Translations under genes and position numbers: made by a program
Shown: one piece after another, positions 17,118 to 26,026 of the stretch
Layout of the letters: every line of letters begins with the position of its first letter
Position numbering within the stretch: position 1 is the stretch's first letter
The notes under the pieces: model-generated
Told to the model about the DNA's origin: nothing
Database searches by the model: none
What the model saw: the letters and a program-made list of their open reading frames with translations, nothing else
DNA from: SZUA-36 sp963759155
GTDB lineage: Bacteria > Pseudomonadota > Gammaproteobacteria > Xanthomonadales > SZUA-36
Reading direction: 5' to 3'
Assembly: GCA_963759155.1 (NCBI GenBank)
Contig: CAVWXX010000001.1
Location: forward strand, 124,001-188,000
DNA length: 64,000 bases

Positions 17118-17816
17118 TTAGCCTGCGGAGCCATTCCAGCGATAACCTGCACCATATACGGTATCCAGTTTGTCAAAGGACTCATCGCTTTCTTTAAATT
17201 TCCGCCGGATTCGCTTTACGTGGCTGGTAATGGTCTGGTCATCAACCAGTATATTGGCATCGTCCATTAATTGCTGACGTGAGCGGACATTGCCGGGGTG
17301 ACGGGCAAGCGAGCGCACGATCCACAATTCGGTCACGGTCAATGGAACATCGTTGCCGTTCCATTTCACCTCCATTCGATCAGTCGACAACTTCAAGGCG
17401 CCACGATCCATCCATGGGTTGTTGTCTTGCCCGCCAGACAACATTTCAACACGGCGAAACAAAACAATGATCCGGGCCATCAGGTGCGGCAGACTGATAT
17501 CCTTGGTGAGGTAGTCATCGGCGCCCAACCTCAGACCGGAAATCACATCCGGGTCGGAATCCCTTGCAGTCAGGAACATGATCGGCAATGTGCGTGACAT
17601 TGACCTTAGTTCACGGCACAACTCAAACCCGCCTTCAACGTCATCACCCAATCCGACATCGATGATAACCATGTCAGGCAGACGGCTTTGAAATGCAGCC
17701 ATTGCACTCTTGCGGTCTCCATAGCCGCTCACCAGGTAACCCTGGCGACGCAGCGCGTCCTCAAAGTTTTTGCGAATGGCAATTTCGTCTTCGACAATAG
17801 CAATACGTCTCGGCAT
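17118..17816 (-). CDS. pdsR: Dedicated sortase system response regulator
   Basis: A 232-residue OmpR/PhoB-type regulator. The receiver domain shows EDE near 9-11, the phosphoacceptor Asp in VIIDVGLGDD and Lys in DDYLTKD. The winged-helix domain has LTVTELWIVRSLARHPG and the terminal ITSHVKRIRRKF ... VYGAGYRW. It precedes pdsS in a two-gene operon. The 185-nt gap to the divergent target gene (17817-18001) should hold both promoters and is the obvious place for its binding site; I did not find an unambiguous repeat there. Confidence 0.9.
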   Translation of the reverse strand: MPRRIAIVEDEIAIRKNFEDALRRQGYLVSGYGDRKSAMAAFQSRLPDMVIIDVGLGDDVEGGFELCRELRSMSRTLPIMFLTARDSDPDVISGLRLGADDYLTKDISLPHLMARIIVLFRRVEMLSGGQDNNPWMDRGALKLSTDRMEVKWNGNDVPLTVTELWIVRSLARHPGNVRSRQQLMDDANILVDDQTITSHVKRIRRKFKESDESFDKLDTVYGAGYRWNGSAG

Positions 17817-18001
17817 ATCGGTTCCGGCTGTTCCTGTCCTGATGCGGCCTAGTTTAAGGCCTCAGCACATGGGTATGCATCCAATACGAAAGCATTGCCA
17901 TATTTTTGCCCTAATCAGGTCTGGTTTCATCATTTTTCAGCCACGGCAAACGCATTTTGGCACTGTTTAATAGGCCGTGAACCAGACAGGGGAATCAGGG
18001 C

Positions 18002-20185
18002 ATGTCCAAACTTTCAAGTACAAAAACCCGCAGCAACCAACCTCATACCAGGTCAATCCGTGACGAACTCGAAAAACGGGCCTGGATTCAAAATCCAAAA
18101 CTGGCTCTGCGCCTGCGCAACAGGCAAGCAATCGAAAAGCGTCACGGCATCAGCTGCTTTGAAAGCACCCGGCGTATCAGGAGCTGGCAGGACCGCACAC
18201 TATTGACACTCATAGCCGTTCTACTTCTGCTGTTTGTGGTGCGAACAGAAACCGCTATTGCTGATGAGCAGGTATGGGGTCTCAAAATGAAGAGTGATTC
18301 GGGCGTGTTCACCGAACTGGCAGTCAATACCGATATTCAGCTTGATATTACCGGCCTGGTAGCACGGGTCGAAATCACCCAGCAATTCACCAACCATGGC
18401 AGTCATTGGGCCGAGGGTGTCTACCGTTTCCCATTGCCGGCCGATGCAGCCGTGGACCGTCTGCGGATCAAGGTGGGTGAGCGGTTGCTGGAGGGTGAGA
18501 TACAGGAAAAAGAAATCGCAAAGCAAACCTACCAAAAAGCCCGCAAAGCAGGTCAGACTGCCACCATCGTTGAACAACAGCGTCGCAATCAGTTTGAAAC
18601 ACGGCTGGCCAATATCGGCCCGGGTGAACTCATAGAAATCACCATTGGCTACCTGCAAAACATAAGCTACAGCGACTTCAGTTACCACCTGCGTTTACCC
18701 ATGACCTTCACACCTCGCTGGGAACCCGGCCACATATCACCCCCGGTGCCTGGCGTTGTCACAGCACCGGTACCACGTCTCATACCTGCGGCATCGGCTA
18801 CCGGTCACCGGCTTGCCTTGCAGGCCAGGATCATCAGTACAGCAAAATTTGCCGCCATTGAAAGCCGATACCACGATGTGGACATCCGGCAGTTTGAAAA
18901 CGGCTATACCATCGAGTTGCTGAACCCGGATGAGCTGAGTGACCGCGATTTTGAGCTGAGCTGGACACCTGCACTGCAGACACAACCCAGCACATCGTTA
19001 ACCACCTTCAATGATGGTGAATCAGTCTATGCCCAGCTGATGCTGGCACCCCCATTGGCAAACTCGATCACCCCACAAGCCAGGGAGGTGATCTTCATTA
19101 TCGATACGTCCGGCTCCATGGAAGGCGCTTCGCTGGCACAGGCAAAGGCGGCGCTTGGGCATGCTCTCAGGTCATTGGGAAGCGATGACCATTTCAACCT
19201 GCTGCAATTCAACTCCAATACTGAGCAGCTTTTTGATCAGTCCGTGCCGGTCACTCAGCATAGTATTTATCTCGCACAGAACTTCATCACGGGTCTCAGC
19301 GCCAATGGTGGTACAGAAATGGCTGCCGCGTTGACAACAGCATTAAGCCTGCCGGATATACCGCAATTGATGCGCCAGGTTGTGTTTATCACCGATGGCG
19401 CGGTGGGAAATGAAACCGAACTCTTGCAGATGGTTGCCCAGGACCTCAACAACAGCCGCATGTTCACCGTTGCCATCGGGCATGCCCCGAATAGCTGGTT
19501 TATGCGCAAGGCCGCCGAGATTGGGCGCGGCAGCTATGTTCATATCGCCAAACCTGAAGAGGTCGCAGAGCAAATGAATGGACTCTGGGGCCGTATCCAG
19601 CTTCCAGCCCTCACCGATATCTGCATCGAGTGGGGTGACTCCGCCGAGTACTACCCTGAAATCATCCCGGATCTTTATGCAGGTGAACCCTTATGGCTGC
19701 TTGCCCGCCTCCCTTCAGAACCCACCTTAATAGGACTGTGTGGCACTCTCAATGGAATGGATTGGACCCTTGATATCAACGGTTGGGACGCCGCCAGCAG
19801 CGCACCGGGTGATGATAACCTGGCCAAGCTTTGGGCCCGTCAGAAAATCGAGGCGCTGGAGGACAGCCTGATGTTTGGCGCTGATCCTGAGCTGACACGT
19901 CTCGAAATTACCGGCGTGGCACTGGATTATGGTCTGCTGACCCGTCACACGAGCCTGGTCGCCGTTGACAAGACACCTCGACGCGATACGGCAGACGCGC
20001 TGGCACGGACCGATATCCCTGGCCTGCTGCCATCCGGGAGCAGTACACAACTTGCCACTTATCCGAAAACAGCAACCGGTTGGCTGGCTCAGCTCTTTCT
20101 CTCAGCCTTTGTCCTGCTGTTGTCTTCAGCGATGCTGTTGTTCAGCGGCAGCCGTTTACCAATGACGAAACACTCCACCACTTAG
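18002..20185 (+). CDS. Marine proteobacterial sortase target protein (VIT + VWA)
   Basis: A 727-residue surface protein. A hydrophobic segment at about 67-84 acts as the export signal but is preceded by an unusually long basic N-region of ~65 residues; an in-frame TTG at 18203 would remove it. A VIT domain follows (about 90-215: VARVEITQQFTNHGSHWAEG, KQTYQKARKAG). A VWA domain then carries the metal site FIIDTSGSMEG (about 365) and VFITDGAVGNE. The C-terminus has the sorting module: an atypical motif YPKTATG, a membrane helix and a short basic tail. In this family each sortase has one dedicated target, encoded next to it. Inferred to be anchored in the envelope and to mediate adhesion or matrix contact. 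Confidence 0.9.
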   Translation: MSKLSSTKTRSNQPHTRSIRDELEKRAWIQNPKLALRLRNRQAIEKRHGISCFESTRRIRSWQDRTLLTLIAVLLLLFVVRTETAIADEQVWGLKMKSDSGVFTELAVNTDIQLDITGLVARVEITQQFTNHGSHWAEGVYRFPLPADAAVDRLRIKVGERLLEGEIQEKEIAKQTYQKARKAGQTATIVEQQRRNQFETRLANIGPGELIEITIGYLQNISYSDFSYHLRLPMTFTPRWEPGHISPPVPGVVTAPVPRLIPAASATGHRLALQARIISTAKFAAIESRYHDVDIRQFENGYTIELLNPDELSDRDFELSWTPALQTQPSTSLTTFNDGESVYAQLMLAPPLANSITPQAREVIFIIDTSGSMEGASLAQAKAALGHALRSLGSDDHFNLLQFNSNTEQLFDQSVPVTQHSIYLAQNFITGLSANGGTEMAAALTTALSLPDIPQLMRQVVFITDGAVGNETELLQMVAQDLNNSRMFTVAIGHAPNSWFMRKAAEIGRGSYVHIAKPEEVAEQMNGLWGRIQLPALTDICIEWGDSAEYYPEIIPDLYAGEPLWLLARLPSEPTLIGLCGTLNGMDWTLDINGWDAASSAPGDDNLAKLWARQKIEALEDSLMFGADPELTRLEITGVALDYGLLTRHTSLVAVDKTPRRDTADALARTDIPGLLPSGSSTQLATYPKTATGWLAQLFLSAFVLLLSSAMLLFSGSRLPMTKHSTT

Positions 20186-20202
20186 CCGTGAGCCTCCTCC
20201 AC

Positions 20203-20763
20203 ATGCTAAGACGTCACTGGTTATTGGCGGCGGTGAGTTTCACCGCCGCAGCTTTTTCATTCGATGCCCTCTGGGTTCCGGTCAAAGCCGAGCTCGCCCA
20301 ACACCTGCTGGAAAGGGCCTGGCTACGCACGCTGGCGGGTGAGCCCAATGCAAAACCCTGGCCCTGGGCCGATACCCGCGCTGTTGCAGTTCTGGAAGTA
20401 CCCCATCTTGGTTTACGTGAGGTCGTGCTGGAAGGCAGTTCAGGCCGAAATCTCGCCTTCGGGCCGACACTGGTTAATACAAGGCGGCTTGAGGAATCAT
20501 CGGATCGCGTGCTGAGCGGTCACCGCGACACTCATTTTAATTTCCTGAAGGAACTGAAAACCGGTGATCTGCTGCGCCTGCGCACCGCAACGGAAATACG
20601 TGACTACCGGGTAAGCTGGCAGGAAGCTGTTGACAGCCGCCATCAGCAACTGGTCATTGATAACAGCATGGATCGTTTAACCTTGTTGACGTGTTATCCA
20701 TTCGAAGCCCCGACCGCCGGTGGACCACTGAGGTGGGTGGTTACCGCACTACCTGAATCCTGA
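20203..20763 (+). CDS. Dedicated class GN sortase
   Basis: Transpeptidase of about 186 residues predicted to process the VIT/VWA protein encoded just upstream. It has an N-terminal membrane helix (LLAAVSFTAAAFSF) and the sortase catalytic trio: His in VLSGHRDTHF, Cys in TLLTCYPF and Arg in GGPLRWVV. The ATG at 20203 is preferred; a GTG at 20188, 2 nt after the target stop codon, would add five residues, and neither has a strong ribosome binding site. Its tight spacing shows co-transcription with the target. The OmpA-like partner PdsO found in some such loci is not encoded here. Confidence 0.9.
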   Translation: MLRRHWLLAAVSFTAAAFSFDALWVPVKAELAQHLLERAWLRTLAGEPNAKPWPWADTRAVAVLEVPHLGLREVVLEGSSGRNLAFGPTLVNTRRLEESSDRVLSGHRDTHFNFLKELKTGDLLRLRTATEIRDYRVSWQEAVDSRHQQLVIDNSMDRLTLLTCYPFEAPTAGGPLRWVVTALPES

Positions 20764-20881
20764 TAGTCGTAATATCCCCCCCGGGAAAGCGGGAACCTTC
20801 CAATGCCGACAGAGTTTTAAACATTGGCGCCATGCTCGCGGCGCAGGCCGGAATCTCCTGATGACGTCTTGCTTCCGGAGA

Positions 20882-21550
20882 TTAACCGTCGATGTTTTTC
20901 CTCATCTTGGCAATGGTCGCAGCATAGTCATCGGTGCCAAAAATCGCTGAGCCGGATACGAAGGTATCCACACCCGCCTCCGCCAGGCTGCCGATATTAT
21001 CTACGGTGACACCACCATCAATCTCGAGCCGGATATCCTGTCCCGTCGCATCGATCAGTGACCGGACACGGGCTATCTTTTCCATCACATAGGGGATAAA
21101 ACTCTGTCCGCCAAAACCGGGATTAACCGACATTAGCAAAACCATATCGAGTTGCTCCAGCGACCAATCCAGAATATTGAGTGGCGTGGTCGGGTTAAAA
21201 ACAAGACCGGCCTGGCAGCCGTTCTCCTTGATCAGGTTAATGCTGCGGTCCACGTGAATACTGGCTTCCGGGTGAAAGGTGATCATGCTGGCGCCGGCCT
21301 TTGCAAACTCAACGATAAGGTCATCGACCGGTTGCACCATCAGGTGAACATCAATTGGCGCCGTAATACCGTGCTTACGCAAAGCCTTGCAAACCATCGG
21401 GCCAATGGTCATGTTAGGGACAAAATGGTTGTCCATCACATCAAAATGTACCCAGTCTGCACCGGCATCCAGAACTGCCTGTGTATCTTCACCCAGGCGG
21501 GCAAAATCTGCGGAAAGAATTGAGGGGGAAATAACGCTGTGTTGTTTCAT
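20882..21550 (-). CDS. rpe: Ribulose-phosphate 3-epimerase
   Basis: A 222-residue TIM-barrel enzyme interconverting ribulose 5-phosphate and xylulose 5-phosphate in the pentose phosphate pathway. Family motifs are all present: ISPSILSADFARLGED at the N-terminus, WVHFDVMDNHFVPNMT, the metal ligands HFDVMD and DVHLMV, VNPGFGGQSFIP, LEIDGGV and the phosphate-binding FVSGSAIF. Length is normal. In many gammaproteobacteria rpe is followed by gph and trpE; here gph is absent and the sortase system lies in that place. The 118-nt gap to the convergent sortase gene holds no gene. Confidence 0.97.
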   Translation of the reverse strand: MKQHSVISPSILSADFARLGEDTQAVLDAGADWVHFDVMDNHFVPNMTIGPMVCKALRKHGITAPIDVHLMVQPVDDLIVEFAKAGASMITFHPEASIHVDRSINLIKENGCQAGLVFNPTTPLNILDWSLEQLDMVLLMSVNPGFGGQSFIPYVMEKIARVRSLIDATGQDIRLEIDGGVTVDNIGSLAEAGVDTFVSGSAIFGTDDYAATIAKMRKNIDG

Positions 21551-21635
21551 GACAGTCTCCAGTTGGGGTCAGGGAGCCTATGAAAACCCGTTGGTGAAGT
21601 ATATCGTGATTTAAGAACCTCGGAAACTTTGCCTG

Positions 21636-22451
21636 CTACTTGATCCCTTGTTCTGCCTTGATCCTGTCATAGGCGGCATTGATTTCCCGAACCCGTTTTT
21701 TGGCAATTTCCATCATTTCATCAGGAAGACCCTGCGATGCCAGTTTGTCTGGATGATACTGCGAGACAAGTTTACGGTAGGCTCGTTTCACTTCCTGTGG
21801 CTTGGCATCGGACGTTAAGCCCAATGAGGCATAGGATTTTGATAAAACCAACCCCCGGGTGCTCGACCCTCGCGGTCCTCCCGATGCCGGTTCCGGCTCG
21901 CCCTCGGCCTGGCGTGCACGCAACATGGCGTTGAACACATTGATAGGAATATTCAAGACGGTGCGTACACGTTCAAGAATGGCGTCTTCACCCACACTCA
22001 GCTTGCCGTCGCTTATAGCCGCCTCCAGCAGCAACTCCATAAACATGATACGCAACTCGTAGCGATGCCGGGAGTGCTTGGCAAATGCCTGCAGAGCGCC
22101 ATGAAGATCAAAATCAGGATTCGAGCCCCGTTGAAAAAAGCGAATGGCCAGTTGTCGCTCCGCATCGGTAAGCATCATGCGGTTCATCAAGCGCTCTGCC
22201 GCTTCGATTTCAACCTTTGTAATACGCCCATCAGCCTTGCTGATTTGACCCAGGGTCGAAAACAAGGCATGGAAGAAAGTATCGCGTGTTCGATTAGTAC
22301 CTTTTAGCCCGGACAGAAATCGATCCAGCAGATGACCGACAAAAAGGCCAAACACCAGGCCCACCAGACCGCCACGCATGACGCCAATGACGCCTCCAAT
22401 CAACTTTCCCCACCATACGCCGGGGATTTTGAATCCGGTGTTATTCGACAA
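21636..22451 (-). CDS. djlA: Membrane-anchored co-chaperone DjlA
   Basis: A 271-residue DnaJ-like protein. A glycine-rich N-terminal membrane segment (about 12-42, WWGKLIGGVIGVMRGG) is followed by a TerB-type helical domain (about 60-175, with DGRITKVEIEAAERLM) and a C-terminal J domain (about 205-270) with the diagnostic HPD in SQYHPDKL. It recruits and stimulates DnaK at the inner membrane; in E. coli it can influence the Rcs envelope-stress pathway. The order TM-TerB-J is exactly that of DjlA. It is divergent from purC. Confidence 0.95.
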   Translation of the reverse strand: MSNNTGFKIPGVWWGKLIGGVIGVMRGGLVGLVFGLFVGHLLDRFLSGLKGTNRTRDTFFHALFSTLGQISKADGRITKVEIEAAERLMNRMMLTDAERQLAIRFFQRGSNPDFDLHGALQAFAKHSRHRYELRIMFMELLLEAAISDGKLSVGEDAILERVRTVLNIPINVFNAMLRARQAEGEPEPASGGPRGSSTRGLVLSKSYASLGLTSDAKPQEVKRAYRKLVSQYHPDKLASQGLPDEMMEIAKKRVREINAAYDRIKAEQGIK

Positions 22452-22532
22452 CGCTGTATTTCCTTATTCGAAGCTGAGCTCAGCAAGTATATAATTGCAG
22501 TTTAGCTTGTCACAGAAAAAAAGGAACCAAAC

Positions 22533-23438
22533 GTGACTAATTCTACAAAAAATGCCTATACAACCGACATGCTCAGCTGCCTGCCGCTGATCCACCAGGG
22601 CAAGGTACGCGACAGTTTTGCACTTGATGAAAATCACATGTTGATTGTTGCTTCCGACCGCCTTTCAGCGTTTGATGTGGTCCTGCCCGACCCGGTCCCC
22701 GGAAAAGGTGCATTGCTTACCAGGGTATCCAACTTCTGGTTCGAAAAAACAAAACACATCATCGACAATCACCTGACAGGCATCCCGGTCAGTGATGTGA
22801 TCGCTGATCCCGCGCTTGCGGCTCTAATACAAGACCGTTCGGTCATCGTTCGACGGCTCAAGCCATTGCCGGTGGAAGCCATCGTTCGTGGTTACCTGAT
22901 TGGTTCGGGCTGGAAGGACTACCAGCAAACAGGTTCCGTATGCGGTATTGGGTTACCACCGGGCCTGCAACAGGCAGACCGTTTACCCGAAGTTTTATTC
23001 ACACCGTCAACCAAGGCGGCCGCCGGCGATCATGACGAAAATGTTGATTTCGACACCGTTGCCAAGACAATAGGTGAAGACCTGGCCAGCCAGATCAAGG
23101 ACGCCAGTATAAAAATATACGAGTTCGCCGCTGCCTATGCGCTTGAGCGTGGCATTATCATTGCCGATACCAAATTCGAGTTCGGGCTCGATAGCGATGG
23201 AAAGTTGTATTTGATGGACGAGATACTGACCCCGGATTCTTCACGTTTCTGGCCAAAGGACAGCTGGCAACCAGGAACCAGCCCACCGAGTTTTGACAAA
23301 CAGTTCATACGTGATTATCTCGAAACCCTGGACTGGGATAAAAAGGCGCCCGGACCGAGGCTGCCTGCGTCGATCATTGAATCAACCGTACAAAATTATG
23401 CCAATGCCTGCCGGATTCTGACCGGGGAGGATTGCTGA
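22533..23438 (+). CDS. purC: Phosphoribosylaminoimidazole-succinocarboxamide synthase
   Basis: A 301-residue SAICAR synthetase for purine synthesis: it joins aspartate to CAIR using ATP. Motifs seen are HQGKVRDSF, VASDRLSAFDVVLPDPVPGKG, VEAIVRGYLIGSGWKDY, GDHDENVDF, IIIADTKFEFGLD and DEILTPDSSRFW. The protein is longer than the ~240-residue E. coli form and resembles the ~300-residue type shared with yeast Ade1. The start is GTG at 22533 with AAGGA about 8 nt upstream; the first Met codon (22569) would cut into the conserved opening region. Convergent with gcvH. Confidence 0.95.
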   Translation: MTNSTKNAYTTDMLSCLPLIHQGKVRDSFALDENHMLIVASDRLSAFDVVLPDPVPGKGALLTRVSNFWFEKTKHIIDNHLTGIPVSDVIADPALAALIQDRSVIVRRLKPLPVEAIVRGYLIGSGWKDYQQTGSVCGIGLPPGLQQADRLPEVLFTPSTKAAAGDHDENVDFDTVAKTIGEDLASQIKDASIKIYEFAAAYALERGIIIADTKFEFGLDSDGKLYLMDEILTPDSSRFWPKDSWQPGTSPPSFDKQFIRDYLETLDWDKKAPGPRLPASIIESTVQNYANACRILTGEDC

Positions 23439-23504
23439 TCAGGGCTGGAACCGTGCGCTTTGGGAGAAACCGGTTCTACACAGTCATGACGAATTATCTT
23501 GAGC

Positions 23505-23525
23505 CAGGGCCTGTTAAAGGCCCTG
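23505..23525. terminator. Stem-loop between purC and gcvH
   Basis: An 8-bp perfect stem (CAGGGCCT at 23505-23512 with AGGCCCTG at 23518-23525, 5-nt loop) lies in the 97-nt gap between these convergent genes. It is well placed to end transcription from either side, but no T run follows. Confidence 0.4.
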
Positions 23526-23535
23526 TGAGGGAAGC

Positions 23536-23922
23536 TTAATCTTCCAGTAATTCCTCGTAAGCCTCTGCATCTTTCATGCTGTCAAGTTCTTCGGTGTCTA
23601 TAAGCTCCAGCTCAAACAACCAGCCATCACCATAAGGGTCGGCATTGATCAATGCCGGATCAGACTCGAGCTCCTCATTGACCGCAACCACCTGGCCGGA
23701 CACCGGCGCATAGATATCTGATGCCGCTTTGACCGACTCGACAACCGCACAGGGGTCACCCTGGGAGATGTCGTCACCCACAACGGGTAGCTCAACGAAA
23801 ACCAGGTCCCCAAGTGCTTCCTGGGCATGGTCGCTGATACCAACGCGGGCATTGCCGTTGTCCTCGATGCTGACCCATTCATGGGATTCCGTGTACTTCA
23901 GATGCGATGGGATATTACTCAT
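23536..23922 (-). CDS. gcvH: Glycine cleavage system H protein
   Basis: A 128-residue lipoyl carrier that shuttles the aminomethyl group between the P, T and L proteins of the glycine cleavage system. The lipoylated Lys65 is in VESVKAASDIYAPVSG, with the expected downstream sequence VNEELESDPALINADPYGDGWLF. The ATG at 23922 begins the conserved MSNIPSHLKYTESHEW; upstream in-frame codons are not conserved. It follows gcvT after 62 nt on the same strand, so the two are likely one operon. gcvP is not in the window. Confidence 0.97.
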   Translation of the reverse strand: MSNIPSHLKYTESHEWVSIEDNGNARVGISDHAQEALGDLVFVELPVVGDDISQGDPCAVVESVKAASDIYAPVSGQVVAVNEELESDPALINADPYGDGWLFELELIDTEELDSMKDAEAYEELLED

Positions 23923-23984
23923 TTTGTTCTGCCCTTTGGTTAAGTTTGTGCTCAGCGCTTTACTCAATATCAGAATTCTAGCCG

Positions 23985-25073
23985 TTAAATGACACCCTCG
24001 CAAACCGTTCCGTTGCGTGCGAACGGGGGCCTCACAATTCGGCAGTCCAGCAGCTTGCCGCGAATATCGACCTGGCAGGTTTCAGACGCGCTTTGGGGTA
24101 TCCTGGCAAATGCGATGGCCTTTTGTAGTGTGGGGGAAAAACTTCCACTGGTCGTGACCCCGTCACCGGCTTGAGTAATGACCCGTTGTCCCGGTCTCAA
24201 TACGCCACGACCCTCTAAAACCAGGCCAACCAGCTTTTTCTCAAGCCCTTGCGCTTTTTGCTCGAGTAATGTTTCCCTGCCAATGAACACGCGATCATCT
24301 TTTAAGGCCACGGTCCAGCCCAGTGCCGACTCCAGTGGTGTGACGCTCTCATCCATGTCCTGACCATAAAGATTCATACCCGCTTCAAGACGAAGCGTGT
24401 CCCGCGCGCCAAGCCCACAGGGCGCCACACCGGCTGCCAGCAGTTGCTCCCATAGCACTACCGCTGCTTCCGCCGGTAACGAGATTTCGAAACCATCCTC
24501 GCCGGTATAGCCGGTACGTGAAATGAACAGGTCACCGAACTGTCCCGCATTAAACGGTTTCATCTCTGCCGCGGCCGAGGCGTCACTTTCCGGCAGCAAG
24601 GCTAAAACAGTCTCGCGCGCCAATGGCCCCTGAACGGCAATCATGGCCAATTCCGGTCGTTCTTCAACCACAACATCAAACGCCTTTGCCTGCAGGTTAA
24701 TCCATGCAAGGTCCTTGTCATGTGTGGCAGCATTCACAACCATTCTGAAAAATGTTTCATCCAGAAAAGTGGTGATCAGATCATCGACTATGCCACCCTC
24801 TTCATTCAACATACAGGTATAAAAGGCCCGGCCTGGTGATTGCAGCTTGGCAACATCATTGGCCAGCAGATAGCTCAGAAAGTGCCTGGCCTGCGCACCG
24901 TTGATATCCACAACCGTCATATGAGAAACATCAAACATACCCGCCGCCTGGCGTACCTTGTTGTGCTCCTCGATCTGCGAACCATAGTTGATGGGCATTT
25001 CCCAGCCACCAAAGTCAACCATGCGGGCGCCAGCGGCAATATGGGCGTTATACAAAGGGGTGTGTTTTGACAT
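23985..25073 (-). CDS. gcvT: Aminomethyltransferase (glycine cleavage T protein)
   Basis: A 362-residue tetrahydrofolate-dependent enzyme that releases ammonia and passes a methylene group to folate. The ATG at 25073 gives the family start MSKHTPLYNAHIAAGARMVD, with GGAG 9 nt upstream. Motifs: GGWEMPINYGSQIEEH, FDVSHMTVVDI, GRAFYTCMLNEEGGIVDD (folate site), AVQGPLARE, SRTGYTGEDGFEI, GARDTLRLEAGMNLYGQDMDE and KKLVGLVLEGRGVLR. Length is normal. First gene of the gcvT-gcvH operon. The 290-nt upstream gap (25074-25363), shared with the divergent adenosyltransferase, has no gene; I looked for a glycine riboswitch and did not find the conserved core on this strand. Confidence 0.96.
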   Translation of the reverse strand: MSKHTPLYNAHIAAGARMVDFGGWEMPINYGSQIEEHNKVRQAAGMFDVSHMTVVDINGAQARHFLSYLLANDVAKLQSPGRAFYTCMLNEEGGIVDDLITTFLDETFFRMVVNAATHDKDLAWINLQAKAFDVVVEERPELAMIAVQGPLARETVLALLPESDASAAAEMKPFNAGQFGDLFISRTGYTGEDGFEISLPAEAAVVLWEQLLAAGVAPCGLGARDTLRLEAGMNLYGQDMDESVTPLESALGWTVALKDDRVFIGRETLLEQKAQGLEKKLVGLVLEGRGVLRPGQRVITQAGDGVTTSGSFSPTLQKAIAFARIPQSASETCQVDIRGKLLDCRIVRPPFARNGTVCEGVI

Positions 25074-25363
25074 CGGCCGAATCTCCGTGAGCGGGAGACC
25101 AATATAACCACCAGCCAAAAAAATGCAATGCCGGTTTGTCATCGAACAGGACACACTGGATGACAATGACTTTGACATCAGCCTGCACGGCGCCGGGAGA
25201 GTGCGCCGAACCATTGTTTAGGCACACCCAATCCGGACCCGGTCAGCGCAGCACTCTTTTATTAGCCGCATCAAAACTGGTGCAAGTACCATTGTTCTCA
25301 TCTTTCATTCAAGCGGTCGTGATATATTGACCGTTTTTATCAAAATGGAAATGGTCACAGAAT

Positions 25364-25927
25364 ATGGGTAATCGGCTTTCTAAAATTTATACACGCACCG
25401 GGGACAAGGGCACGACTGGTCTGGGTGACGGGTCACGTGTCGACAAGGACGACCTGCGGGTGGAGACGTTTGGCACCGTGGACGAGTTAAACAGCCTGGT
25501 TGGCCTGGTACTGGCAAGCGAACTTGATGAACCCGTGCGCACCTGCCTGACAAGGACGCAGCATGAGCTATTCGACCTGGGTGGTGAGTTATGCATGCCG
25601 GGTTACACCCTGGTACCCGAAGATTGTGTTGATCAGCTTGAGACCGACCTTGATCGCTTCAACGAAGACCTGCCGCCATTAAAGGACTTCATATTGCCCG
25701 GTGGATCTGAAGCCGCGGCCCGATGCCATCTTGCACGCACTGTATGCCGGCGCGCGGAGCGCCTGATGGTCTCGCTGGCAAAAGTTGAGGATATCAATGA
25801 AGTAAGCATGCGTTACCTGAACCGCTTATCCGACCTGTTGTTTGTATTAGCCAGGGTACTGGCCAGGGCAAACGGCGGAAAAGAGGTCCTTTGGGTTCAC
25901 GGCGATAAACGCGGGAAAGCAGAATAG
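25364..25927 (+). CDS. Cob(I)alamin adenosyltransferase, PduO type
   Basis: A 187-residue enzyme that attaches the adenosyl group of ATP to cob(I)alamin, making coenzyme B12. PduO-family motifs: the N-terminal ATP loop YTRTGDKGTTGLGDGSRV, VETFGTVDELNSLVG, QHELFDLGGEL, FILPGGSEAAARCHLARTVCRRAER and YLNRLSDLLFVLAR. Size and motif order match the single-domain form. It stands alone here, divergent from gcvT, with no B12-dependent enzyme in the window, so its client is elsewhere. No cobalamin riboswitch was recognised upstream. Confidence 0.93.
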   Translation: MGNRLSKIYTRTGDKGTTGLGDGSRVDKDDLRVETFGTVDELNSLVGLVLASELDEPVRTCLTRTQHELFDLGGELCMPGYTLVPEDCVDQLETDLDRFNEDLPPLKDFILPGGSEAAARCHLARTVCRRAERLMVSLAKVEDINEVSMRYLNRLSDLLFVLARVLARANGGKEVLWVHGDKRGKAE

Positions 25928-25971
25928 CATTCTTACGGTCTGTTGAAACGCAAGTATGCCACTGTGGCATG

Positions 25972-26003
25972 TTTGAGGCTTTGAGGCTTTGAGGCTTTGA
26001 GCG
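25972..26003 (+). repeat. 8-bp tandem repeat, four units
   Basis: The unit TTTGAGGC occurs three times in a row (25972-25995), followed by a partial fourth (TTTGAGCG), just upstream of the MAPEG gene. The period of 8 is not a multiple of 3. It may be a slippage-prone spacer in the 5' untranslated region. Confidence 0.85.
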
Positions 26004-26026
26004 CCTGTAAATAAAGAGGATAGGAA

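Noticed and set aside
25185..25230. GGGAGAG ... CGCCGAA resemblance to a glycine riboswitch core near gcvT
   Set aside because: The resemblance is on the plus strand, facing the adenosyltransferase gene and away from gcvT, and the rest of the aptamer consensus (paired stems, GGGGCAA) is missing.
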